From Lachnoclostridium sp. (GTDB lineage Bacteria; Bacillota; Clostridia; Lachnospirales; Lachnospiraceae): 33,517 bases of DNA. The notes below the pieces were generated by a model that made no database searches, was not told the origin of the DNA, and was given only the letters and a program-made list of their open reading frames with translations. Positions within the stretch are counted from its first letter, which is position 1; every line of letters starts with the position of its first letter. Positions 14,773 to 20,332 of this stretch are shown here, in pieces. The position numbers and the translations under genes are program-made. The stretch is taken from positions 1 to 33,517 of the forward strand of contig JAMPEB010000024.1 of assembly GCA_023665475.1 (NCBI GenBank), given 5' to 3'.

Positions 14773-16464
14773 TTAATTATTTTGACTGTTTATCATTTCA
14801 TTTAATTTGTCCCTGTCCCACAGCTTTACGCCTAAAGCCTGCGCTTCCTCTACTGCCTGTGGCGTAAAATATCGGTTTGTCAGCACAACAGCAACATCCT
14901 TGTGATAAAGACTTTTCCCTGTGTGAGCCTGCTGTACGGCAGAATTTCCGATATTGGAGGAGTAACATTTGCACTGTATGGCGTAGGATATGCCATCTTT
15001 TTCAGCTAAAATATCTATTCCGTGGTCACCACTTCCTTGTGTCACTTCCACATTTTTAAATCCGTTTTCTTTTAACACATCGGCGCAGAAATGCTCAAAT
15101 TCATTTCCGCTCATTTTGTCAGTCCTTTTAATATCTCTCAATTCCTCTACCCTTTTATAAAACATACTGAAAAAGTTTGAACGATTTTCATTTATTCTTT
15201 TCAATTCATCTGATGGAGATATAGGCAATTCCTTTATATTTTCATATTCTTTTAAATTATAATATATATTTGAAAGTTCGTTTAAAGACATAATAAATTC
15301 TTTTTCATCAGTAGTTGTATTAACAATTTTCTCCAATTCTTTCGTCTTTGCAAGTTTGTTAATAAAAAAATTTTCTTCTAAACTTTTTTGAATTTCTGGA
15401 TTTTGTATATATAATTCAAACTCGCTTAATGTCATTAGTATTTCCCTTGGTTCAGTTCCGACTTCAGCACTAATAACACCATTTTGCTCTAATTGCTCAA
15501 AAATCCTAGCAGCACGGTTAAAACCAATTTTGAAATATCGCATTATCATGCCTATTGATGCTTTGTTGTTTTTGATTATAAATTTTCCTGCCTCAATGAA
15601 ATATTCGTCTAATTCTTCTATATAAACATTTTTATGTTCTGTTTTTTCATCATTTATATGTTTATCGGTTTTCAAGATATTTACCTTTCCATCCCGTGCC
15701 TTTAAATCTGAGTCGAATGAAAAACCACCTGAATATACTGTGAAGCTGTCATTTATCGTATCATCTACTACTGTATTGGTCTGATTCATGTTGTCTACGC
15801 TGAACGCATCGCCTATTTGTTTAATTTCTTTTAATGGTTTTTCTGGTAGTTCTATATTTTCTAAATAATTGGGCAAAAAATTATTAAAAGGGATTTTTTC
15901 TTTTTTTGGCTGGCAATCAGGAACATTGCATTCTAAGTAAGCCCATATTGTTTCTTCATCGCAAAGCAATTTTCTAGGATTGTAACCGTTTGAATAGCCC
16001 ACAAATCCTAATTCTTCAAGATTATTCATAATTTCATTAGCCCTGTTAAAATCTATTTTATACCGTTTTTGAATTTTTACCGCAGCTAAAGAACCATAAT
16101 TTGCGTATTGGGCATTTAAAAAATTTAACCTTCTGATTTTATTTTTTAAAATTTTATTTTTATATTTTAAGTATCTATCTTTTCTACTAAAATATATTAA
16201 GTTTGCGGTACAACATAAAGCAAAATAACCGATAGGAAGCAGTAAAAGAACTTTCCATGTCACATATACAGTATTTGTTTCTGGGTCTACAGGACACAAT
16301 AAAAATGTTAGTGAAAACCAAATAAAAATCCATGAAAAGAAAAATATTTTAGCCGGAGGAAATAATATTCTATTAAACCAATAAATAATATTTATCGTAA
16401 ATTCAGCATCTTTTCTGGAACCGATTTTGCTTATTAAAAATTCATATATAAAATCATTTTTCAA
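14773..16464 (-). CDS. Membrane-anchored FtsK-gamma/Mrr nuclease protein with tail-fibre-like insert
   Basis: A 563-residue protein from the TTG at 16464, six bases after AAGGAGA; an earlier in-frame TTG (16482) contains that site and is rejected. Two membrane spans lie at about residues 38-56 and 70-91. A winged-helix module similar to FtsK gamma is at about 120-167 (YGSLAAVKIQKRYKIDFNRA) and a stronger one at about 286-344 (KASIGMIMRYFKIGFNRAAR). Between them, residues 215-267 match the phage's own tail-fibre protein. The C-terminus 452-561 is an Mrr-type PD-(D/E)XK domain with GIDIL (D484) and QCK (Q497-K499). It follows the repressor by 52 bases and is probably expressed in the lysogen. 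A role in exclusion or defence is inferred. Confidence 0.85.
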   Translation of the reverse strand: MKNDFIYEFLISKIGSRKDAEFTINIIYWFNRILFPPAKIFFFSWIFIWFSLTFLLCPVDPETNTVYVTWKVLLLLPIGYFALCCTANLIYFSRKDRYLKYKNKILKNKIRRLNFLNAQYANYGSLAAVKIQKRYKIDFNRANEIMNNLEELGFVGYSNGYNPRKLLCDEETIWAYLECNVPDCQPKKEKIPFNNFLPNYLENIELPEKPLKEIKQIGDAFSVDNMNQTNTVVDDTINDSFTVYSGGFSFDSDLKARDGKVNILKTDKHINDEKTEHKNVYIEELDEYFIEAGKFIIKNNKASIGMIMRYFKIGFNRAARIFEQLEQNGVISAEVGTEPREILMTLSEFELYIQNPEIQKSLEENFFINKLAKTKELEKIVNTTTDEKEFIMSLNELSNIYYNLKEYENIKELPISPSDELKRINENRSNFFSMFYKRVEELRDIKRTDKMSGNEFEHFCADVLKENGFKNVEVTQGSGDHGIDILAEKDGISYAIQCKCYSSNIGNSAVQQAHTGKSLYHKDVAVVLTNRYFTPQAVEEAQALGVKLWDRDKLNEMINSQNN

Positions 16465-16516
16465 TTTTATTCTCCTTGCCAATCTATATAAATAATACCA
16501 TTCAAAATTCTATAAT

Positions 16517-16864
16517 TTACGCCATTCTTGCGTTTACATCCCCTTTTTGTTCTATTTGTAGCATAAGAATAACCATTTCCTGTTTATCATTATTAAGCTG
16601 TCTAAACTTTCGTATTATTTCTTTTTCTAATTCAGATGTTGGAAAATCATTTATAATTGATTTAGGGTTTATTTCTTCCCCTGTCAATAAATATTCCATT
16701 GAAACACCAAAATATTGAGCAAATTTTAAAAGTCTTTCTGGCGTAGGAGAAGACTTTTTCCATTTCGATATTGAACCGTTTGAAAAACCAAGTTCTTTTT
16801 CTAAGTCAGCCTGCGAAATTTTCCTTGATTTTCTTAAATCCTCTAGTCGTTCGTACAGGGTCAT
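16517..16864 (-). CDS. CI-like XRE repressor
   Basis: A 115-residue protein from the ATG at 16864 (AGAAAGGAA six bases upstream; an in-frame upstream extension lacks a site). Residues 1-55 are an XRE helix-turn-helix (LEDLRKSRKISQADLEKELG, then FSNGSISKWKKSSPTPERLL) and the C-terminus (SELEKEIIRKFRQLNNDKQ) is a short helical dimerisation region, with no LexA-type peptidase domain. It is transcribed divergently from the early genes across repeated AGAAAACTTTC sites, the arrangement of a lysogeny master repressor. The Mrr gene follows in the same direction. Because it lacks a cleavage domain, induction must use another route such as an antirepressor. Confidence 0.85.
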   Translation of the reverse strand: MTLYERLEDLRKSRKISQADLEKELGFSNGSISKWKKSSPTPERLLKFAQYFGVSMEYLLTGEEINPKSIINDFPTSELEKEIIRKFRQLNNDKQEMVILMLQIEQKGDVNARMA

Positions 16865-16885
16865 AAAAATTCCTTTCTGAAAAAC

Positions 16886-16958
16886 AGAAAACTTTCTAAA
16901 ACCCCTTGACAAACAGAAAGTATTCGTTATAATGGAATATAGATACAGAAAACTTTCA
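16886..16958. promoter_or_regulatory. Repressor operator cluster
   Basis: AGAAAACTTTCT at 16886-16897 is a palindrome with arms AGAAA/TTTCT. AGAAAACTTTCA recurs at 16947-16958 and a half match AGAAAGTATTC lies at 16915-16925, inside the promoter spacer. TTTCTG/CAGAAA also flank 16874-16890. The sites bracket the rightward promoter, so they are the likely binding sites of the XRE repressor and/or the Cro-like protein. Confidence 0.75.
16906..16933 (+). promoter_or_regulatory. Rightward early promoter
   Basis: TTGACA (16906-16911), a 16-base spacer and TATAAT (16928-16933): both hexamers are perfect sigma-70-type matches. It points into the Cro-like gene and the early operon and is overlapped and flanked by the AGAAAACTTTC sites, so repressor binding would shut it off. 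Confidence 0.85.
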
Positions 16959-17362
16959 GTTTAACAAACGGCTATAAAATATTCTGTGTGTTGTGTGGTA
17001 ACTTCATATTAGAATACATTCTGTTATTTGTCAATAGTTATCTGAATTTTTTCTAATCAACAAAAGCAAAAGCTGGTAGTGCGTATTCACTGCCAGCCAT
17101 TGCTCAAATTTATTTACCCTATGTACTTTGCAGGCTTTCACCGCCCTGTAATACGCCAGAGCTTCTTGAAGTACCCTGTCACTTATGCAGTTTTGATTCT
17201 GCGGTTCGGTTTGCCCATTAGCTGACAGGTTGCAAGGAGCACACGATACAGTGGGTGTATAGGTCACCAACCGTGTGTTTTAGACTCTTCTCTGAGTAAT
17301 TAATGCTGTATCAGTTGCTACATTTAGCCAGTTTATACTGCTTTGGCGCCAGTGTTGCGGCC

Positions 17363-17401
17363 TTACATTAAGAGAGCAGGGCAAGACAGTTTTTTAATCA
17401 T
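17363..17401 (-). CDS. Possible 12-residue leader peptide
   Basis: ATG at 17401 is preceded by AAGGAGG with a seven-base spacer, one of the best ribosome binding sites in the window, yet the frame encodes only MIKKLSCPALLM before TAA. The ribosome binding site lies in one arm of the GGGCAAG/CTTGCCC inverted repeat, so access may be regulated. It could be a leader peptide or a signalling peptide; nothing else supports either. Confidence 0.35.
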   Translation of the reverse strand: MIKKLSCPALLM

Positions 17402-17435
17402 GGCAATACCTCCTTGCCCGAATGTGGGTGAATAT

Positions 17436-17464
17436 ATTCTAACATAGTACATAGGGGAAGTAAA
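17436..17464 (-). promoter_or_regulatory. Leftward promoter-like sequence
   Basis: Read on the minus strand: TTTACT (17464-17459), 17-base spacer, TAGAAT (17441-17436) with an upstream TG that makes an extended -10. It would start a transcript through the 12-codon frame, antisense to the early leader and onward to the repressor, like a repressor-establishment promoter. Confidence 0.5.
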
Positions 17465-17494
17465 GAATATTTTCTGTAGAAAGGAAGTGATAAT

Positions 17495-17689
17495 TTGTGC
17501 ATCTACAACAAAATAAAAGACATATGTAAACAAAAAGGTGTTTCCGTATCTTCCGTAGAAAAGCGTGCAGGGCTGGCGAATGGTCTGATAACGAAGTGGA
17601 ACACTTTCAACCCTACCGTGAAGAGTCTAAAGGCGGTTGCGGATGTTTTGGAAGTTACTGTTGATGAACTTCTGAAAGAAAGTGGGTGA
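17495..17689 (+). CDS. Cro-like XRE regulator
   Basis: A 64-residue protein from a TTG start with AAAGGAAG about six bases upstream. It is a single XRE helix-turn-helix: IYNKIKDICKQKGVSVSSVE, then AGLANGLITKWNTFNPTVKSL, closing with ADVLEVTVDELLKES. It is the first gene of the rightward early transcript, opposite the CI-like repressor, which is the usual position of Cro. It probably binds the operators at 16886-16958 or the promoter nearby and favours lytic growth. Confidence 0.8.
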   Translation: MCIYNKIKDICKQKGVSVSSVEKRAGLANGLITKWNTFNPTVKSLKAVADVLEVTVDELLKESG

Positions 17690-17693
17690 TTAA

Positions 17694-17741
17694 ATGAAAC
17701 TGAGAAAGAAAAAGACTTTAAAATCGGGGCTGACCGTCTGA
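17694..17741 (+). CDS. Possible 15-residue basic peptide
   Basis: ATG at 17694 follows the Cro-like stop by four bases and gives MKLRKKKTLKSGLTV. The only ribosome binding signal is GGGTGAT at the end of the previous gene. It may be translated by coupling and could act as an upstream frame; support is weak. Confidence 0.2.
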   Translation: MKLRKKKTLKSGLTV

Positions 17742-17780
17742 CCACAGCCAACCCCATGCAATCACATTAAACGCACTAAT

Positions 17781-17821
17781 GCGATTACGAGGATAGTATA
17801 CCACATTTCCTCCATAATCGC
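17781..17821 (+). promoter_or_regulatory. Long hairpin in the early operon leader
   Basis: GCGATTA (17781-17787) pairs with TAATCGC (17815-17821) and, inside, GAGGA (17789-17793) pairs with TCCTC (17808-17812), separated by a C/CA internal loop; the apical loop is 14 bases. The AAGGAGG of the next small gene starts within a few bases. There is no T-run, so it is probably a processing, protein-binding or translational control element. Confidence 0.55.
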
Positions 17822-17836
17822 AAGAAGGAGGAAAGA

Positions 17837-17893
17837 ATGGACATAAATGAGATTATCCTGCTTATTTACTTCATGGGAACCGCAGGGAGGTAG
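17837..17893 (+). CDS. Small 18-residue hydrophobic peptide
   Basis: ATG at 17837 is preceded by AGAAGGAGG with a good spacer. The peptide MDINEIILLIYFMGTAGR has a hydrophobic centre. Its stop lies inside the ribosome binding site GGAGGTAGGGG of the next gene, so its translation would affect that gene. It may be a leader peptide or a tiny membrane protein. Confidence 0.4.
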   Translation: MDINEIILLIYFMGTAGR

Positions 17894-17897
17894 GGGA

Positions 17898-18083
17898 ATG
17901 GAATACAGGATTGAGTATACAGATAAAATCGGGAAGCGGCACAAATATGTAAACAGCCGCAAGAATTTAATTGAAATGTTGAAACTGCTAAAAGGCAAAT
18001 CCATATCGGATATCAGGAAGATAGACAAGAATGGAAACTCCCAGACCGTTATGGACATTTACCAGAATTACATTAAGAGGTAG
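17898..18083 (+). CDS. Small early protein, 61 residues
   Basis: A 61-residue basic protein starting MEYRIEYTDKIGKRHKYVNS, then LIEMLKLLKGKSISDIRKID. GGGAGG precedes the ATG. It shows an alternating beta-alpha-beta pattern and no recognised family. It stands second in a chain of short early genes separated by fewer than ten bases. Position suggests a regulator or host-takeover factor; function unknown. Confidence 0.7.
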   Translation: MEYRIEYTDKIGKRHKYVNSRKNLIEMLKLLKGKSISDIRKIDKNGNSQTVMDIYQNYIKR

Positions 18084-18087
18084 GAGT

Positions 18088-18255
18088 ATGACAAGGGTAT
18101 TTATGAACGGGAAGCAGATTCCCAAGGAGGAATTGAAGAATTATGTCGCAACCTTTGACCCGAACTCCAAGCAGCTTCTTGGACTTAAGAAGAGGGAAGG
18201 GGGTGGAGAAGGTGAGAATGTTTCTAATGGTTCCCGTTGTCGCGCTGCTGTGTAA
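18088..18255 (+). CDS. Small protein with NGKxxPKEELKN motif (copy 1)
   Basis: A 55-residue protein starting MTRVFMNGKQIPKEELKNYV. The first 18 residues match the start of the gene at 33087 (MTTIYINGKKTPKEELKN). The rest is basic and Gly/Glu rich (KKREGGGEGENVSNGSRCRA). The 3' third overlaps the start of the transglycosylase gene in another frame. The motif is compact, beta-hairpin-plus-helix like; function unknown. Confidence 0.65.
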   Translation: MTRVFMNGKQIPKEELKNYVATFDPNSKQLLGLKKREGGGEGENVSNGSRCRAAV

Positions 18256-18685
18256 CATGGTGCTTATGACAGGAGTGTCGGAAATCGAAGTGCCGCAGGA
18301 AATCATAGAGATAACCGATGAAGTCGGCGGCAAATATGCCATATGCCCCGAACTGCTGCAGACTATCTGCTACACAGAGAGCCGATTCCAGACGGATGCA
18401 TACAATAGTGGATGCTATGGGGTTATGCAGATTAACCCCAGATGGCATCAAGAACGAATGGATAAGCTGGGCGTTACAAACATATGTGACATGGGGAGCA
18501 ACATCCTTGTGGGAACCGACTATCTGGCGGAATTATTAAGAGAATACGGTGACATTGAGGTAGCCTTGATGGTTTACCACGGCGAACAGAATGCTGTAGA
18601 AAGGGTAAGAAATGGACAAACTTCTGGTTATGCGGAAGAAATTCTTCAAATCAGCGCAAATCTTGAAAGAATACACGGAAAGTAA
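18203..18685 (+). CDS. Membrane-anchored lytic transglycosylase (SLT domain)
   Basis: A 160-residue protein from the GTG at 18203 (GAGGGAAGG upstream; an ATG at 18218 with AAGGTGAG is an alternative). Residues 4-26 form a signal or anchor segment (VRMFLMVPVVALLCNMVLMT). Then comes a Slt-type domain with CYTESRFQTDAYNSGCYGVM, where E59 is the catalytic Glu, and GVMQINPRWH. Such enzymes cut the MurNAc-GlcNAc bond with an anhydro product. It lies among early regulatory genes, far from the lysis cassette and the tail, so it is unlikely to be the main endolysin. It may help DNA entry, surface change or exclusion. It overlaps the preceding gene by 53 bases. Confidence 0.8.
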   Translation: MEKVRMFLMVPVVALLCNMVLMTGVSEIEVPQEIIEITDEVGGKYAICPELLQTICYTESRFQTDAYNSGCYGVMQINPRWHQERMDKLGVTNICDMGSNILVGTDYLAELLREYGDIEVALMVYHGEQNAVERVRNGQTSGYAEEILQISANLERIHGK

Positions 18686-18698
18686 AGGAGGTGGTGAA

Positions 18699-18815
18699 AT
18701 GACGAATATGGATGCCGTAACCGTACAGGACTGTATAGACCTGTATCAGCTAAAAAATCAATCCACAATCATCAATGACGGCAAGGTTGTGGGATTTAAA
18801 GAAGAATCAAGATAA
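18699..18815 (+). CDS. Small early protein, 38 residues
   Basis: A 38-residue protein with AAAGGAGGTGG before the ATG at 18699, one of the strongest sites here. Sequence MTNMDAVTVQDCIDLYQLKN, ending NDGKVVGFKEESR. It has one helix and a beta hairpin by inspection. I recognise no family; short proteins of this kind are common in early operons of Clostridia phages. Confidence 0.6.
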   Translation: MTNMDAVTVQDCIDLYQLKNQSTIINDGKVVGFKEESR

Positions 18816-18834
18816 GAAAATGGAGGAAAAGGAA

Positions 18835-19029
18835 ATGGAAGAAAACGAAACAATGGCGATTACCGCCGAAGAGAAGGAGAAAACAATCACTATCACATTG
18901 GAAGAGTACAGAAAACTTCTTGAAAAATCAATAAGAGTTAAGATTTTTGAAGAGTTTGTTGTGAGGGAGGAATATGTCAACAGGAAGGATTGCATTAACT
19001 CCTTGGGAATCGAGGTGGATGATGAGTGA
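18835..19029 (+). CDS. Small acidic early protein, 64 residues
   Basis: A 64-residue acidic protein. The ATG at 18835 has GGAGG eight bases upstream; the in-frame ATG at 18820 lacks one. It has an Lys/Glu-rich start (MAITAEEKEKTITITLEEYR) and a helical C-terminus (IFEEFVVREEYVNRKDCINS). The ITITLEEYRKLLEKSIRV segment resembles short phage proteins with an N-terminal strand and helix, but I assign no function. It overlaps the next gene by eight bases. Confidence 0.6.
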   Translation: MEENETMAITAEEKEKTITITLEEYRKLLEKSIRVKIFEEFVVREEYVNRKDCINSLGIEVDDE

Positions 19030-19216
19030 TTACACTTGCCGCACCTGTGGCGCAACCTGTGACCCCGTGGAGCTGGTGGGTGGTGTCTGCCTTGAATGTA
19101 TGGAGGAAGAACGCCAGCGGCAGATTCGGGCATCCTCAGTAGCAAGAATGTTGAACAGCCCATCTCGCCAGATGGCACTTGACTTGGAGGGGATGAAGAA
19201 TGCCGTACCAGATTGA
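19022..19216 (+). CDS. Small zinc-finger-like protein
   Basis: A 64-residue protein with CRTCGATCDP and GGVCLECMEEE, giving two CxxC pairs about 20 residues apart that could bind zinc. A basic helical C-terminus (QRQIRASSVARMLNSPSRQM) may bind nucleic acid. The ATG at 19022 has GAGGTGG upstream and overlaps the previous gene. Unknown function. Confidence 0.65.
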   Translation: MSDYTCRTCGATCDPVELVGGVCLECMEEERQRQIRASSVARMLNSPSRQMALDLEGMKNAVPD

Positions 19217-19427
19217 GAACAGAATGGTGGTGGAGTCGCAGTGGAATGAACCACCAGAGGTTGAGAAAAAATTGAATAGTGCAGGTTATGAGGAAATAGG
19301 AACAGGAATCTTTGTGTCGGAGGAAGATGCGTATGCCTACGCTTTGGAAAGGATTTCTCTGGATGAGGATTTGCAAAATGAGTTTGTGGAGTGGTTTTAC
19401 TCTGGGAATTGGATTAAGGAATATTAA
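19200..19427 (+). CDS. Small acidic early protein, 75 residues
   Basis: A 75-residue acidic protein starting MPYQIENRMVVESQWNEPPE, with GGAGGGG seven bases upstream. The middle (LNSAGYEEIGTGIFVSEEDA) and the end (NEFVEWFYSGNWIKEY) are rich in Glu and aromatic residues. Acidic early proteins can be DNA mimics, but I have no direct sign of that here. It overlaps the previous gene by 17 bases. A 305-base repeat field follows. Confidence 0.65.
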   Translation: MPYQIENRMVVESQWNEPPEVEKKLNSAGYEEIGTGIFVSEEDAYAYALERISLDEDLQNEFVEWFYSGNWIKEY

Positions 19428-19433
19428 TATTCA

Positions 19434-19696
19434 GCAAGGGCACAGTGTTGAATGGCGAAGGTATAGCGCAGAGGTGTTGGTACAGCAAAGGCGAGGAGAG
19501 GTGTAGCATAGATGAGCTGGGCAATGGCATCGCGAGGTGGAGCAACGAACCGAAAGGGAATAGAGTAGCAATTCGCTGCAATGGAGTAGCTTAGATAAGC
19601 ACGACTTGGAGCTGTAAGGGCACTGATAGCATGGCGGCGTGATGAACAGCTAAGGAACAGCAGAACAAAGCATGGATAGACAAGCAAAGGCATAGA
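19434..19696. repeat. Degenerate GCAAWGGCRTAGC repeat field
   Basis: The 305 bases between 19427 and 19733 hold no supported gene. At least six degenerate copies of a 13-base word occur: 19434 (GCAAGGGCACAGT), 19455 (GCGAAGGTATAGC), 19485 (GCAAAGGCGAGGA), 19521 (GCAATGGCATCGC), 19578 (GCAATGGAGTAGC) and 19684 (GCAAAGGCATAGA). The + strand is purine-rich with irregular spacing. Minus-strand frames through it are low-complexity and have no ribosome binding site. It may be a structured RNA, a protein-binding array or a decayed repeat. Confidence 0.6.
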
Positions 19697-19732
19697 AGTG
19701 TACAGAGATTATTTTTACAGGAGGAATGGGAA

Positions 19733-20329
19733 ATGAAGGAAATGAGAGTAAGGCTTACCTTTTTGGAGGAAATCTTAGGCACGGCGAGTGCGGACAAGGA
19801 AATCCACCGCACTTACATAGCATCCAATGCGCCGGATGCGCCGACACTGGAAGAGGAAATTGCAGCAGTCGGAGAGGATGAAGTCGTTGAAAAGGCAATG
19901 ACGGTGTTTCCAAAAGAGAACGGCGTACCCATCTTTTGGGATTACCAGATTAAGGGATTCTTCAAGGATTCTTGTGGTATGCTGCGGAAAGTGAAAGATT
20001 CTGAATCGTCAAAAATTAAGGCGTATAAGAAAGAGATTGACGGGCTTATCTTTATCAAAGAGCGCAAGATCCCAATTAAATTTGACGGGGAAATTGGCAA
20101 CTGCCAGCGTCCCTTAAGGGCAAGCACGGCACAGGGAGAGCGGATTGCACTTGCAAACAGCGAGACGGTTCCGGCTGGATCTACGGTTGAATTTACTATC
20201 CAGTGTATATGCGACAGCCACATGAAAGCTTTAATTGAGTGGCTGGACTATGGGAAGTTTCGGGGAATCGGGCAGTGGAGAAACAGCGGAAAAGGTAGAT
20301 TTGAGTGGAAAGAGATTAAGGAGGATTAG
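19733..20329 (+). CDS. RAMP-like protein of the recombination operon
   Basis: A 198-residue protein with ACAGGAGGAATGGGAA before the ATG. The C-terminal 50 residues read VPAGSTVEFTIQCICD, then a helix (HMKALIEWLDYG) and FRGIGQWRNSGKGRFEW. This order, a strand after PAG, a helix, then a glycine-rich GIGxxRxxGxGRF loop, is the pattern of the last part of RAMP-fold proteins (Cas7/Cas5/Cmr-like). The N-terminus (MRVRLTFLEEILGTASADKE) fits the first strand of such a fold. It precedes the annealing protein by three bases. There are no Cas genes or CRISPR repeats nearby. It may bind single-stranded nucleic acid; this is inference from pattern only. Confidence 0.65.
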   Translation: MKEMRVRLTFLEEILGTASADKEIHRTYIASNAPDAPTLEEEIAAVGEDEVVEKAMTVFPKENGVPIFWDYQIKGFFKDSCGMLRKVKDSESSKIKAYKKEIDGLIFIKERKIPIKFDGEIGNCQRPLRASTAQGERIALANSETVPAGSTVEFTIQCICDSHMKALIEWLDYGKFRGIGQWRNSGKGRFEWKEIKED

Positions 20330-20332
20330 GAA

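Larger units (their letters stand above)
16981..17494. other. Early leader region without a convincing + strand gene
   Basis: About 510 bases between the rightward promoter and the Cro-like gene. On the + strand I see no supported gene. On the minus strand there is a promoter-like sequence, a 12-codon reading frame with a very good ribosome binding site (17363-17401), and a 79-codon frame at 17031-17270 that begins with TTG and has no ribosome binding site, so it is not called. A 7-bp inverted repeat GGGCAAG/CTTGCCC joins 17379-17385 and 17413-17419. The stretch probably encodes a regulatory transcript antisense to the early leader. Confidence 0.5.

Noticed and set aside
17031..17270. 79-codon minus-strand reading frame in the early leader
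   Set aside because: It begins with TTG, has no ribosome binding site, and the first half is low in any recognisable pattern. It is noted as part of a possible antisense transcript rather than called as a gene.
19424..19812. Two overlapping minus-strand frames (about 73-89 codons) across the repeat field
   Set aside because: They lie antisense to the start of a well supported gene or to degenerate repeats, lack ribosome binding sites and have a repeat-driven composition.
19733..20329. Part of a CRISPR-Cas locus
   Set aside because: Only a RAMP-like pattern is present; there is no array, Cas1, Cas2 or effector gene near it.
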